This document shows, one piece after another, positions 33,847-42,535 of a stretch of 62,161 bases of DNA. Both the position numbers and the translations under genes were made by a program. The stretch covers positions 1 to 62,161 of the forward strand of contig CAMIVY010000019.1 in NCBI GenBank assembly GCA_946402275.1, read 5' to 3'. Position 1 is the stretch's first letter. Each line of letters opens with the position of its first letter. The notes below the pieces were generated by a model. It did not search any database, was not told where the DNA came from, and saw only the letters and a list, made by a program, of their open reading frames with translations. This DNA is from an uncultured Prevotella sp. GTDB lineage: Bacteria; Bacteroidota; Bacteroidia; Bacteroidales; Bacteroidaceae.

Positions 33847-36270
33847 ATGAAAAAGAAAATCATTAATGGTTTGCTCTTCGCAGTTGCTTTAGTAGCTGCA
33901 ACGAGCTCGTTTGTGTCTTGTAAAGACTACAATGGCGACAACTATGCTGAACTACAGGAAAAGTATGCTACGCTTCAGGATGCTTTTGACAAGCAGGTTT
34001 CTGCTATGAAGGATTACGTCCTGACTTCACGTTACGATGCTGAGACAGGCTACAGTGCTGCTGAGCTTGCTGCTAAGGGTACTATTAAGAAGCGTCTGGA
34101 CGACCTGGAGAACGATTACACAATTCTGAATGGCAAGTTCAATAATGAGCTGGATCCAACTAAGGTTGGTTCTTTGGCATATCAGATTGCTCAGAACGAC
34201 ATCGCTATCGCTACTGCACGGGGTCTTGCAGAGAGCGACTCTATTTATCTCCGCAGCTTGCTCGCTGGTTGGGATAACGGTGGTACACTGGGCGACATGG
34301 TTACTGAAGCTGCTCAGTTGCTGACCGCTCTGAAGTCAGATACTGCTAAGTACAACTTCGCTTATGACACTCTTTCTACTTATTATAAAAAGTGGAATGA
34401 GGCTGTAGAGCTTGCTAATCAGGCTTCTCAGTTTGTTGGTACCAGCGTTAAAGCTCAGGGTAAGGAATTTAACAACCTGCAGGATATGGCTAACGCTTAT
34501 GACGATGCAATTGCTGGTCTTCAGGATCAGATTGATGCTTTGAGAGCAGATGTTAATAACATTTTCAAGCTCATCTCACAGCAGGTAACAGGCATTGAGA
34601 TTCAGGCTACTGAGAATCCTTTGTTCGGTTCTTTCGCTTATCCTATTGGCGTACAGAGCAACATCCTCGCTCTTTACTTCGGTCAGTTCGATACTCCTGT
34701 TCAGTTCCCTGCCGGTGACGAAGGCGCTTCAAAGAGTGAGTGGGTTGATCCTAACTCTCCCGCTGTTCTGACTAGCGAGCTGAAAGCTATCGGTGCTCCT
34801 TTTGAGACATATGCTCCTGGCATCCAGATGGTAGAGGGTGCTGGCAATGCTGGTTATCTCTATCTGACTGTTAACCCATCTGACGTTATTATGGAAGGTA
34901 AGGAGTTCACTCTCCGCACTTCTGACAATCAGGTTTCAAAGGTTATTCTTTCTCCGTTGGCTGCTAGCGACAAGCAGTTGAAGTGGGGTTACAAGCGTGC
35001 TGGTGGAAATGGTTTCTATGTAGCTTCTGCCGAGATTAAGAAGGACGATGTTAAGGACGTTGCAATGAGCTTTGATATGAAGAGTATTGCAAGTGATGTC
35101 AAGACTATCGTACAGACAGGTATCAGCGCTTCTAATATTGCTAAGATAGCTTTGGACGTACGTGATGCTATGAAGTTTGATATTCCTCGTCTGGGCGTTC
35201 AGGCTCAGTGGAAGGATACTCTTGGCTGGAAGAACTATGTTTCTAAGTACGAGCTCGCTGCATTCAGCGTTAAGCCTCTTGGCTATGACTTCCTCTACAA
35301 TACCGATTTCTCTCCTCGTATCGTGAAGTTCCAGAACAACCTTATTGCTAGGGAGAAGGCTTTTGCTCAGGACTTAATCAAAGAGATTGCTGACGTTATT
35401 AAGATTCAGATTGGTCTGCCCGAGTCTTCAGGTGACATCGTTGTTGATTCTAATACGGGTAAGATTTATTTGGTAGTTAATGTTAATACTTTGGTTACTA
35501 TTCCTTCTGTTAATTTCTCTTCTACTGATCCTGCCGCAACTATTACAATTAAGAAAGGACAGTTCTATCCTGGTGAGGGAGGTACTTTAGCTCCTGGAGA
35601 GCAGTATATTCCAAAGGAAGATACACAACTTACAGTTTCTCAGATTACAGGAAGCACTAAGCAGAATTATACAAATGTTAATATCTATCGTCAAATAGAC
35701 ATTACTTCTCTGTTCGGTGCTATTAAGGGTGGTATTGAGAAGTCTATTGCAGGTATTGATGAAAAAGCGTCTGGTATTGTAAACAAGTACCTTAACAAGA
35801 TTATCAATGTTGAGAACAAGATATTCAGCAAGGTTATTTCTGTAGCAAAGAATCCTAACCGCTTCATCCAGCCTGCTTTGGTAGCTCGTTCTGAGCAGCT
35901 TGGTTACTTCTATCCCAGCCGTACCCACCTCGCTCCTACAAAGGTTAAGAATGGTCAGAAGATTATGTTCTACCCAACCACTCTGACTGGTGAGGTTGTT
36001 GCTCCTGCTTACAAGAAGTACGTTGCTGTAACTGGTGCTTGGAAGACCGACAATGCCGATTTCAGTAATATTATCAGCATGGAGGATGCTAAGCAGTACA
36101 ATACTGGTGTTTTGAACACTGTCTTTGAAGGCACTGCTTACAACATCGACACTCCATTCGAGTTCACTGTTGATGCTCCTGCAGGCACTGTTCTCGAGTT
36201 CACATTCGAGTGCTTGGGCTACAATGGTAAGGTAGCTGGTAAGAAGTATTACATCGCAGTTTACGAGTAA
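33847..36270 (+). CDS. Large surface lipoprotein of unknown function (S-layer-like candidate)
   Basis: An 807-residue lipoprotein with signal MKKKIINGLLFAVALVAATS and lipobox FVSC followed by KDYNGDNYAELQEKYATLQ. Residues ~35-250 are strongly helical with heptad-like repeats (coiled coil); the rest appears beta-rich. Codon use is strongly biased (GCT, CGT, AAG, GGT), suggesting very high expression. It is followed at 37 bases by an OmpA-family gene. A coiled-coil SCKDYD-type lipoprotein next to an OmpA protein recalls the S-layer locus of Bacteroides. This is an analogy from memory and context, not a proven homology. Confidence 0.6.
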   Translation: MKKKIINGLLFAVALVAATSSFVSCKDYNGDNYAELQEKYATLQDAFDKQVSAMKDYVLTSRYDAETGYSAAELAAKGTIKKRLDDLENDYTILNGKFNNELDPTKVGSLAYQIAQNDIAIATARGLAESDSIYLRSLLAGWDNGGTLGDMVTEAAQLLTALKSDTAKYNFAYDTLSTYYKKWNEAVELANQASQFVGTSVKAQGKEFNNLQDMANAYDDAIAGLQDQIDALRADVNNIFKLISQQVTGIEIQATENPLFGSFAYPIGVQSNILALYFGQFDTPVQFPAGDEGASKSEWVDPNSPAVLTSELKAIGAPFETYAPGIQMVEGAGNAGYLYLTVNPSDVIMEGKEFTLRTSDNQVSKVILSPLAASDKQLKWGYKRAGGNGFYVASAEIKKDDVKDVAMSFDMKSIASDVKTIVQTGISASNIAKIALDVRDAMKFDIPRLGVQAQWKDTLGWKNYVSKYELAAFSVKPLGYDFLYNTDFSPRIVKFQNNLIAREKAFAQDLIKEIADVIKIQIGLPESSGDIVVDSNTGKIYLVVNVNTLVTIPSVNFSSTDPAATITIKKGQFYPGEGGTLAPGEQYIPKEDTQLTVSQITGSTKQNYTNVNIYRQIDITSLFGAIKGGIEKSIAGIDEKASGIVNKYLNKIINVENKIFSKVISVAKNPNRFIQPALVARSEQLGYFYPSRTHLAPTKVKNGQKIMFYPTTLTGEVVAPAYKKYVAVTGAWKTDNADFSNIISMEDAKQYNTGVLNTVFEGTAYNIDTPFEFTVDAPAGTVLEFTFECLGYNGKVAGKKYYIAVYE

Positions 36271-36307
36271 GTCAACATTTAGAAACGTAAAAAACAAGAT
36301 AAGTTTT

Positions 36308-37513
36308 ATGAATATCAAGAAAGTATTGTTATCTTGCCTGATGCTGGCTGGCACCCTGTCTGTTTCTGCACAGGAGGCTAAGACAGAGTATGTACACAAT
36401 CCCTATTGGTACATACAGCTTCAGGGCGGTGCCCAGTACACCCTTGGTGAGACAGATTTCAAAGATCTGATTTCTCCCAACGTACAGGTATCATTAGGTC
36501 GTCAGTTCTCTCCAATATTTGGCGCACGCCTGTCTGTTAACGCTTGGCAGAGCCGTGCTGGTATTGATTTGACCTCTTTCCAGTACTATGATGTCGTAAG
36601 TTTGAATGGCGGTCATGCAGCAGCCTTGAAGACTCGCGATGGCGGTCAGGTAAAATGGAAGTGGATGTATGTTGCTCCTGGCATCGATTTCACTGTAAAT
36701 CTGTCAAACATCATCTGTGGCTACAATCCTAATCGTTTATTCAACGTAAGTGCTTTCATCGGTGGTGGTTTGAACATCGGTTGGGGTATGGATAAGGAGA
36801 GCAACTGGGAGAATGCAGCTCTTGCTCAAGCCTATTATAAGAATACTGGTAACCCAGAGAATATTTCTTATGCTTGGACTGGTACTAAGGTTCGCGGTTA
36901 CGGTCGTGCAGGTATTGCTGCCGACTTCCGTGTCAGCGAGGCTGTAAGCTTGGGTCTGGAGGTTAATGCCAATACCCTGAGCGACCACTACAATGGTAAG
37001 AAGGCTAAGAACTGGGACTGGTACTTCAACGCACTGGCTGGTGTGAAGATCAACCTCGGTAAGACTCACTCTACTCGCACCATCGAGGCTCCACAGCCTG
37101 TTGAGCGCGTTGTTGAGAAGGTTGTCGAGAAGATTGTCGAGAAGCCATGTCCTCCTGTAGTAGCTACTCAGGCTGTTGTTGAGAAGCAGGAGCCTTTCCG
37201 CCGCGACGTATTCTTCAAGATTGGTACTACCAATATTACCAAGACTGAGGCTGTTAAGGTGCAGGAAGTTGCTGAGTATTTGAAGGCTAACCCCAATGCA
37301 AAGGTTGAGGTAACTGGTTATGCTGATATTGGCACTGGTAACCCCCGCATTAACATGAGCCTGTCTAAGCGTCGTGCTAATGCTGTGTTCAACTCGCTGA
37401 CCAAGAAGTACAAAATTGCTGCTTCTCGCATCAAGGTTGACTTCAAGGGTGACACCATCCAGCCATTTGCTAAGGAGGCTGACAACCGTGTAGCTATCTG
37501 TATCGCTGAATAA
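36308..37513 (+). CDS. OmpA-family outer-membrane protein
   Basis: A 401-residue protein with a signal peptide ending VSAQ and an N-terminal eight-strand-type barrel (~25-255, GYNPNRLFNVSAFIGGGLNI). A flexible VERVVEKVVEKIVEKPCPP linker leads to a C-terminal OmpA peptidoglycan-binding domain (VEVTGYADIGTGNPRINMSL, SKRRANAV). It anchors the outer membrane to peptidoglycan and may bind the lipoprotein encoded just upstream. Highly biased codons suggest abundance. A strong terminator follows. Confidence 0.92.
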   Translation: MNIKKVLLSCLMLAGTLSVSAQEAKTEYVHNPYWYIQLQGGAQYTLGETDFKDLISPNVQVSLGRQFSPIFGARLSVNAWQSRAGIDLTSFQYYDVVSLNGGHAAALKTRDGGQVKWKWMYVAPGIDFTVNLSNIICGYNPNRLFNVSAFIGGGLNIGWGMDKESNWENAALAQAYYKNTGNPENISYAWTGTKVRGYGRAGIAADFRVSEAVSLGLEVNANTLSDHYNGKKAKNWDWYFNALAGVKINLGKTHSTRTIEAPQPVERVVEKVVEKIVEKPCPPVVATQAVVEKQEPFRRDVFFKIGTTNITKTEAVKVQEVAEYLKANPNAKVEVTGYADIGTGNPRINMSLSKRRANAVFNSLTKKYKIAASRIKVDFKGDTIQPFAKEADNRVAICIAE

Positions 37514-37535
37514 TATAATTCAATAACTCAATAAG

Positions 37536-37574
37536 GAGCCTGGCCTTACGGTTGAAGTAGGCCAGGCTCTTTTT
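37536..37574 (+). terminator. Terminator after the OmpA gene
   Basis: GAGCCTGGCCT / AGGCCAGGCTC, an 11-bp perfect stem followed by TTTTTG. Confidence 0.93.
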
Positions 37575-37591
37575 GACTAAACAATAGGTAT

Positions 37592-38713
37592 ATGAAGAGA
37601 ATTTTACTTTATTTGTTAGCAATGACTCCATTTTCTGCCTTTGCGCAGTTTAATGGTTCAGGATACTATCGTGTGCAGAATACTGAGACCAAGCGTTACA
37701 TCTCTATTGTGGATACAAGAGCTAGCATTGGTGCGTCTAATGCAGACCTTCAGGCTCTTCACATGTTAAAACCCTTTGAGGATTCTGTGGCTTATAATCC
37801 CGCAACAATCTGCTATGTGGAACTTATCGGAAGCAATAGTTGTAATCTCAAAGGTCAGGGTATGGATTTGCAAGGTGCTACTGGTTATCTTCTGAATTAT
37901 GTTCAGCGTCCTAATGGAACGTATTGGTTGTATGGTCGTGTAGGTTCTGGTGGTACCTTTTATACAAAATATCTCGCTGATGAAAGTTATGAAGACTTTG
38001 GTCCACAATATACTATTTATTATCCTAATATAGATGGAGCAAATAGAGAATGGAATGTTTATCCAGTAGATCAGGATCCATCACGCTATTTCGGTGTGAA
38101 GCCTGATGTGACATCTACTGACGGAACCAACTGGGCTACGATGTATGCTGGCTTTGGATTCTTCCCTTCTTCCACCACTACGAAGGCCTATACCGTTTGT
38201 AGGGTGGACAATACCAGGGGTATCGCTGTTATCAAAGAGATAAGCGGTGATGTACCTGCACAGACTCCAGTGCTGTTCCTTTGCGCTTCAACCGATCCTG
38301 AGAGCAATAAGTTGACACTGCTGCCTCCTTCAACTTCCAATGATGTAGGTACTAATTATTTGCAGCTTAATTATTATTGCAATGATGTTCCTAAGAGTTC
38401 AGGACACCGTAATGTGAAGGAATATAATGCTAGCGGTATGCGTATGCTTGGTCTCGATGCTGACGGTAAGCCTGCTTTCGTAAAGGCTAACATCTCATAC
38501 ATACCTGCCAACAAGTGCTATTTGGCTGTTTCTTCTTCAGCTCCCGATGTGCTGAAGATTATGACAGAGGAAGAATATGTTACAGGCATTGAAGAGATTG
38601 CTGCTCCTGTGAAGAATGCAGAAAAGGTTATCTACGACTTGCAAGGACGTCGCGTTCAGGCTCCTGCCAAAGGCCTTTATATTGTCAATGGCAAAAAGGT
38701 CGTGATTAAGTGA
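37592..38713 (+). CDS. Secreted protein with T9SS-like C-terminal tail
   Basis: A 373-residue protein with signal peptide ending AFAQ. The N-terminus NGSGYYRVQNTETKRYISIVD resembles a ricin-like beta-trefoil opening, common in Prevotella surface proteins. The middle is unrecognised. The C-terminus EKVIYDLQGRRVQAPAKGLY followed by IVNGKKVVIK matches the type A sorting-domain style of type IX secretion substrates. It is probably exported and surface-attached. It begins 18 bases after the ompA terminator with no clear promoter. Confidence 0.75.
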   Translation: MKRILLYLLAMTPFSAFAQFNGSGYYRVQNTETKRYISIVDTRASIGASNADLQALHMLKPFEDSVAYNPATICYVELIGSNSCNLKGQGMDLQGATGYLLNYVQRPNGTYWLYGRVGSGGTFYTKYLADESYEDFGPQYTIYYPNIDGANREWNVYPVDQDPSRYFGVKPDVTSTDGTNWATMYAGFGFFPSSTTTKAYTVCRVDNTRGIAVIKEISGDVPAQTPVLFLCASTDPESNKLTLLPPSTSNDVGTNYLQLNYYCNDVPKSSGHRNVKEYNASGMRMLGLDADGKPAFVKANISYIPANKCYLAVSSSAPDVLKIMTEEEYVTGIEEIAAPVKNAEKVIYDLQGRRVQAPAKGLYIVNGKKVVIK

Positions 38714-38727
38714 GATTTAATTATTTA

Positions 38728-38782
38728 AATTGCTACCATTAAATCTTGCAATTGCGAGCATTAATGGTAGCAATTTTTTTTC
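38728..38782. terminator. Terminator between convergent genes
   Basis: AATTGCTACCATTAA / TTAATGGTAGCAATT, a 15-bp perfect stem followed by a T8 run. The loop contains TTGCAATTGCGAGCA, also found in the 22-bp repeats at 8.53 kb. Confidence 0.9.
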
Positions 38783-38801
38783 CTTAATGGTTTTTGAACG
38801 C

Positions 38802-39797
38802 TTAGAATATCGTACGGGTGATTCTAAGGTTTACAACCGGGAAGACCTTACAGCCTTTCACCAGATCCACATAGTCACCAACTTTACCTCCGATATTCTC
38901 CACATCTTTTGCCAAATTAACCCCTTCGTGAGTCATGATGCTGGGTGTTCCTCCCCAGAACATGACACCAGCATCGAACCCAATGTGGTATTTGTCGTTG
39001 TTCTTAATCAAGCGTCCCTCGTAACCAAAGCCCAGATAGGGCTTGAAGCTGTTGGTGCGCGCATCGGCATAGACCATACTATACTCGTTGGGTTCCATAT
39101 AGTAGGTCTCGCCTTGCTTGTGTTCCTCCCCATAGGCATCTGTCATGTCGTGGGTGAATTTGCCAAGGGGAATACCCATACGACCCATATTCACGAGTCG
39201 TTTTTCCAGTAGTGGATCCAAATAGACAGAACCTGTGGTCTCTGTGGTAATTATGGGGGTAGGAATGCCCTCTATCCAGTCTCGGTAGGCAACATCGTAC
39301 AAGTGGTTATACATGCCTACGGCAAACAGTGAGGGTGAGTCCTCCTGGGCATTGACGGCCTCGGCAATCTTTGAGGGGCCCCAGTGGAAGCCGGCAGTCA
39401 CGTGCCAGTGCTTGTTTTTAAAAGGATAGACATCCACCAGGAATTTGAAATTCCACATCGTTGGCTTTGCCTTCATGGTGATGTTCTGGTCAACCTTGAA
39501 CCCCGTCAGGTCATACAGTAACTCCGACATACGGTCAAGGGTTGAACTGGTTGGCATTCCGGTGTTGTCGAACGACTCGACATTGAAGTGCATATTGTAG
39601 TTGAAGCGAGGCATCACCTCGAACCCTGTGCGTAACTTCACGATATCGTGAACAGGCATAGATACGTCGAATCCCAAGCCGGTAGTACCCAGCGTTACAC
39701 CGAAATCGAGCTGTTTGAATGGTTTAAACGTTTTCTCCTGTGCTTGGGTAGCGCATAGACAGCAAGTTAAAGCTATAGAAAGTGCTATTCTTTTCAT
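38802..39797 (-). CDS. Outer-membrane beta-barrel-like protein of unknown function
   Basis: A 331-residue protein with signal peptide MKRIALSIALTCCLCATQAQ. The mature part alternates polar and aromatic residues (FGVTLGTTGLGFDVSMPV, TMWNFKFLVDVYPF, YLGFGYEGRLI) and ends ITRTIF with a C-terminal Phe, as in outer-membrane barrels. The ATG 39797 is chosen over an upstream frame that crosses the promoter. The -7 box (minus-strand TACTTTTG, 39830-39837) is shared in a divergent region with the next gene. Confidence 0.7.
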   Translation of the reverse strand: MKRIALSIALTCCLCATQAQEKTFKPFKQLDFGVTLGTTGLGFDVSMPVHDIVKLRTGFEVMPRFNYNMHFNVESFDNTGMPTSSTLDRMSELLYDLTGFKVDQNITMKAKPTMWNFKFLVDVYPFKNKHWHVTAGFHWGPSKIAEAVNAQEDSPSLFAVGMYNHLYDVAYRDWIEGIPTPIITTETTGSVYLDPLLEKRLVNMGRMGIPLGKFTHDMTDAYGEEHKQGETYYMEPNEYSMVYADARTNSFKPYLGFGYEGRLIKNNDKYHIGFDAGVMFWGGTPSIMTHEGVNLAKDVENIGGKVGDYVDLVKGCKVFPVVNLRITRTIF

Positions 39798-39829
39798 GTT
39801 CTTCTTATATCCTTGATTTATTTTCGCTG

Positions 39830-39899
39830 CAAAAGTAGGACAAAAAAGCGAAATATCCAATAAAATGCTTTGTTTTTCTATTTTATTTGTTTATTTTTG
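39830..39899. promoter_or_regulatory. Divergent promoter region
   Basis: Minus strand TACTTTTG at 39830-39837 drives the 38802-39797 gene. Plus strand TTTG (39869-39872) and TATTTTTG (39892-39899), 19 bases apart, drive the 39923 gene. Confidence 0.65.
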
Positions 39900-39922
39900 C
39901 ATGTCAAAGAAGTTAGTTCGAT

Positions 39923-40675
39923 ATGAAAAGAATGAGAAAATTCATTTTGATGCTGGTCTTCACAGGCCTTTCAGTCCCTGTAATGGCACAGGACAGCCAG
40001 TGGTTTGTACAGACAAACTTTTCGTGGAATGCATGGTATGCAGTAGGGCAGAAGTCGTTGGTGGCTCCTTTCCATAAATTTCCCGGTGGCGGTGGTCATA
40101 CTGGTTGGGGACTGTCGTTGTCGGGAGGACGCTGGATGACCTCAGCGCTGGCTTTGCGCACTAAGCTGAATATGTGGCAGATGGGTACGAAGAGTGACGA
40201 CGGGCAGAAGGCAGATAAGTACTGGACACTGAATGAGCAGTTGGTGTTCAACCTGAGTAGTGTGCTGATGGGACATAATCCTTATCGCTTTTGGAACTTT
40301 ATGCCATATATTGGAGCTGGTATCTCCCGTAACATGTCTGCTGCCCATTATACCAGTAACCTGAGTTTTGGCATCTTGAACACATTCCGCTTGACACCCA
40401 AGTTGGCTGGTAACTTCGAGATAGGATGGAACAGTTATGAAGGAAATGGAGGTATTGCATTGAAGGACCGTCTTCAACAAATAACCTTCGAGTTTGGTGT
40501 GACTTGGTGTTTCGGTACGTCAAAAGCCAAAAAGAAAGCAGAAGCAGATGCTATGGAATCGCTTTCGGAAGGTGAGATTGATGCACTGAATGCTCAGCTG
40601 TCGGATTTGGAAGCAGAGAACGAACAGCTTCGCAAAGAGCTGGAAGAAGCGAAGAAAGTGAAAAACGAAAAGTGA
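39923..40675 (+). CDS. OmpA-type N-terminal barrel protein ending in a coiled coil
   Basis: A 250-residue protein with signal peptide ending VMAQ. Its barrel (GWGLSLSGGRWMTSALALRTKL, MGHNPYRFWNFMPYIGAGIS, QITFEFGVTWCFG) parallels the N-terminal barrel of the OmpA protein at 36.3 kb, where GYNPNRLFNVSAFIGGG occupies the same place. The peptidoglycan-binding domain is missing. Instead residues ~205-248 form an acidic coiled coil (SEGEIDALNAQLSDLEAENE, then a QLRKELEEAKK repeat). It may be an OmpA paralogue that lost its anchor or a multimeric surface protein. Confidence 0.75.
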   Translation: MKRMRKFILMLVFTGLSVPVMAQDSQWFVQTNFSWNAWYAVGQKSLVAPFHKFPGGGGHTGWGLSLSGGRWMTSALALRTKLNMWQMGTKSDDGQKADKYWTLNEQLVFNLSSVLMGHNPYRFWNFMPYIGAGISRNMSAAHYTSNLSFGILNTFRLTPKLAGNFEIGWNSYEGNGGIALKDRLQQITFEFGVTWCFGTSKAKKKAEADAMESLSEGEIDALNAQLSDLEAENEQLRKELEEAKKVKNEK

Positions 40676-40774
40676 AAAACGAAAAATTTGCTGCTGTCTT
40701 TGAAGAATTTCTTAAAAAAGGTTAAGATGTGGCACATTTCTCATTTCTCATTTCTCATTTCTCATTTTTCTTCG

Positions 40775-40782
40775 TACCTTTG
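40775..40782 (+). promoter_or_regulatory. -7 promoter box of tRNA-Val copy A
   Basis: TTCGTACCTTTGCAG. The tRNA starts exactly 105 bases later, the same distance as in copy B. Confidence 0.8.
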
Positions 40783-40803
40783 CAGTCGATTTCAAAAAAT
40801 CGT

Positions 40804-40886
40804 CTGCGAAGATGGGTTTCGCCTCAGCAAAAAACAAGTTTTCTGCATTCGGCTCGCACCATCATTGCACTCGCTTTCAAAAAGCA
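40804..40886 (+). promoter_or_regulatory. Conserved structured leader element, tRNA-Val copy A
   Basis: Hairpins: GCGAAG-ATGGG-TTTCGC (one G:U pair); GCAAAAAAC-AA-GTTTTCTGC; GCTTT-CAAAA-AGC. A further stem (CAGTCGATTT / AATCGTCTG) precedes it. The first two occur in the tig leader as well. It lies between promoter and tRNA, so it would be a 5' leader removed by RNase P or a separate small RNA. Confidence 0.7.
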
Positions 40887-40887
40887 G

Positions 40888-40962
40888 GGGCGTTTAGCTC
40901 AGCTGGTTTAGAGCATCTGCCTTACAAGCAGAGGGTCGGCGGTTCGAATCCGTCAACGCCCA
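40888..40962 (+). tRNA. tRNA-Val (anticodon TAC), copy A
   Basis: Acceptor GGGCGTT / AACGCCC, anticodon stem TCTGC / GCAGA with loop CTTACAA (anticodon TAC), and TTCGAAT T-loop. CCA is not encoded. Confidence 0.95.
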
Positions 40963-40964
40963 CT

Positions 40965-41004
40965 AAAGAGTTTCAACGAGACATGTTGGAACTCTTTTTT
41001 TTTG
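40965..41004 (+). terminator. Terminator after tRNA-Val copy A
   Basis: AAGAGTTTCAAC / GTTGGAACTCTT stem followed by TTTTTTT. Confidence 0.88.
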
Positions 41005-41022
41005 TGTAAAAATGAAAATTTC

Positions 41023-41098
41023 TCATTCTTTGACCTTGGTCAAAGCGACCAAAGGTCGAGTCCTCATTTCTCTTTTCTCATTTTTCTTTGTACCTTTG
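41023..41098 (+). repeat. Composite dispersed repeat with an upstream -7 box
   Basis: Contains TTTGACCTTGGTCAAAG, the palindrome CGACCAAAGGTCG and a CTCATTTCTCTTTTCTC tract, then TACCTTTG (41091-41098). The box could be a second, distal promoter for paaK. Confidence 0.6.
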
Positions 41099-41128
41099 AC
41101 CTTCGGTCTTAGGTAGGCTGCATCTTGG

Positions 41129-41161
41129 AAATGAAAATAAATCTAAATTTATTTTGCATTT
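41129..41161 (+). promoter_or_regulatory. Palindromic element over the -33 box of paaK
   Basis: GAAATG-AAAATAAAT-CTAA-ATTTATTTT-GCATTTC. The -33 TTTG (41153-41156) lies in the right arm, 19 bases before the -7 box. Confidence 0.65.
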
Positions 41162-41175
41162 CGCTCGATTTGCAC

Positions 41176-41183
41176 TACCTTTG
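41176..41183 (+). promoter_or_regulatory. -7 promoter box of paaK
   Basis: TGCACTACCTTTGCA, the same wording as at mlaE; ATG 41228 is 44 bases downstream. Confidence 0.85.
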
Positions 41184-41227
41184 CATCAACACAACAACTT
41201 AACACAAAAGAAAAACAGAAACGAAGA

Positions 41228-42526
41228 ATGATTTGGAATGAAACTGTGGAATGCATGGATCGAGAGCAACTTCGCGAAATCCAGAGCATCCGACTGAAGA
41301 AGATGGCGGAGTATGTGTATCATAACACGCCGTTTTACCGTAAGAAGTTCCAGGAAATGGGACTTGAACCCGGTGATATCAAGTCGATTGACGATATCAC
41401 CAAGTTGCCGTTTACCAATAAGCTTGATTTGCGCGACAACTATCCTTTCGGATTGGCTGCCGTACCCATGTCGCAGATTGTCCGCATTCACGCATCAAGT
41501 GGTACAACTGGTAAACCCGTTGTTGTGTTGTACACACGTAAAGACCTGGCTATGTGGGCAGAAGCCATCTCGCGTGCCTTCACCTCTTATGGAGCTACGA
41601 AAGATGATATCTTCCAGGTAGCCTATGGCTATGGACTGTTTACCGGAGGACTGGGCGCCCACGATGGAGCCACGAATATCGGTGCTTCGGTAATTCCAAT
41701 CTCGAGTGGTAACACGCAGAAGCAGATGACGCTGATGCACGACTTCGGGACTACCGTGCTTTGTTGTACGCCTAGCTACGGACTCTTCCTTGGCGAGGCG
41801 ATGCAGGAGAGTGAATGGAGTAGGGACGAGTTTAAGCTGAAGATAGGAGCCTTTGGCGCAGAGCCCTGGACGGAGGAAATGCGTAAGAAGTTGGAACAGT
41901 CGCTGGGTATCAAAGCCTATGATATCTATGGCCTTTCGGAGATTGCCGGACCTGGTGTGGGTTATGAGTGCGAGTATCAGTGTGGCACGCACCTGAATGA
42001 AGACTATTTCTATCCTGAGATATTGAACCCTGAGACAGGTGAGCCTATGCCTGAGGGACAGTTGGGCGAGCTTACCTTTACTCATCTTACCAAAGAGGGT
42101 ATGCCGCTATTGCGTTATCGTACCCACGACCTGACAGCGTTACACTATGACAAGTGCAAATGTGGACGTACCTTGGTCCGTATGGACCGTATCCTAGGCC
42201 GTTGCGACGATATGCTCATCATCCGTGGTGTCAATGTGTTCCCGTCGCAGATTGAGGATGTCATCTTGAAGCAAGAGGAGTTTGAACCTCACTTCTTCCT
42301 GACGGTAGATCGTGTGAACAATACCGATACCTCTGAGTTGAAGGTGGAGGTGAAGGAAGAATACTTCACAGACGATATGGCCACGATGGTAGGCTTGCAG
42401 AAGAAACTGGAAGGTGAGCTGCGTAGCGTGATAGGATTGGGCTTTAAGGTTAAATTGGTAGAGCCCAAGGGCATAGAGCGCTCAGAAGGCAAGGCCAAGC
42501 GTGTGAATGATAAACGTAAATTATAA
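41228..42526 (+). CDS. paaK: Phenylacetate--CoA ligase
   Basis: A 432-residue adenylate-forming ligase. The AMP-binding P-loop SSGTTGKP is at about residues 90-97; the family phrases YGYGLFTGGLGAHDGA, YGLSEIAGPGVGYEC, YRTHDL and DDMLIIRGVNVFPSQIE are present. In Bacteroidetes this enzyme works with indolepyruvate ferredoxin oxidoreductase to handle aryl-acetates from aromatic amino acids. Those partners are not in this window, but the ACT-domain gene that often accompanies them follows at nine bases. Confidence 0.93.
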   Translation: MIWNETVECMDREQLREIQSIRLKKMAEYVYHNTPFYRKKFQEMGLEPGDIKSIDDITKLPFTNKLDLRDNYPFGLAAVPMSQIVRIHASSGTTGKPVVVLYTRKDLAMWAEAISRAFTSYGATKDDIFQVAYGYGLFTGGLGAHDGATNIGASVIPISSGNTQKQMTLMHDFGTTVLCCTPSYGLFLGEAMQESEWSRDEFKLKIGAFGAEPWTEEMRKKLEQSLGIKAYDIYGLSEIAGPGVGYECEYQCGTHLNEDYFYPEILNPETGEPMPEGQLGELTFTHLTKEGMPLLRYRTHDLTALHYDKCKCGRTLVRMDRILGRCDDMLIIRGVNVFPSQIEDVILKQEEFEPHFFLTVDRVNNTDTSELKVEVKEEYFTDDMATMVGLQKKLEGELRSVIGLGFKVKLVEPKGIERSEGKAKRVNDKRKL

Positions 42527-42535
42527 GTTATATCT

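Larger units (their letters stand above)
40735..40985 (+). repeat. Direct repeat, copy A (tRNA-Val unit)
   Basis: The CATTTCTCATTT tract, the promoter, the structured leader and tRNA-Val(TAC) here are repeated almost unchanged at about 43045-43290. The two copies bracket paaK and the ACT gene. Confidence 0.85.

Noticed and set aside
40729..41009. Plus-strand small frames across the tRNA-Val region (and 43001-43323)
   Set aside because: They read through the promoter, leader and tRNA, so similarity between the two sets comes from the RNA duplication.
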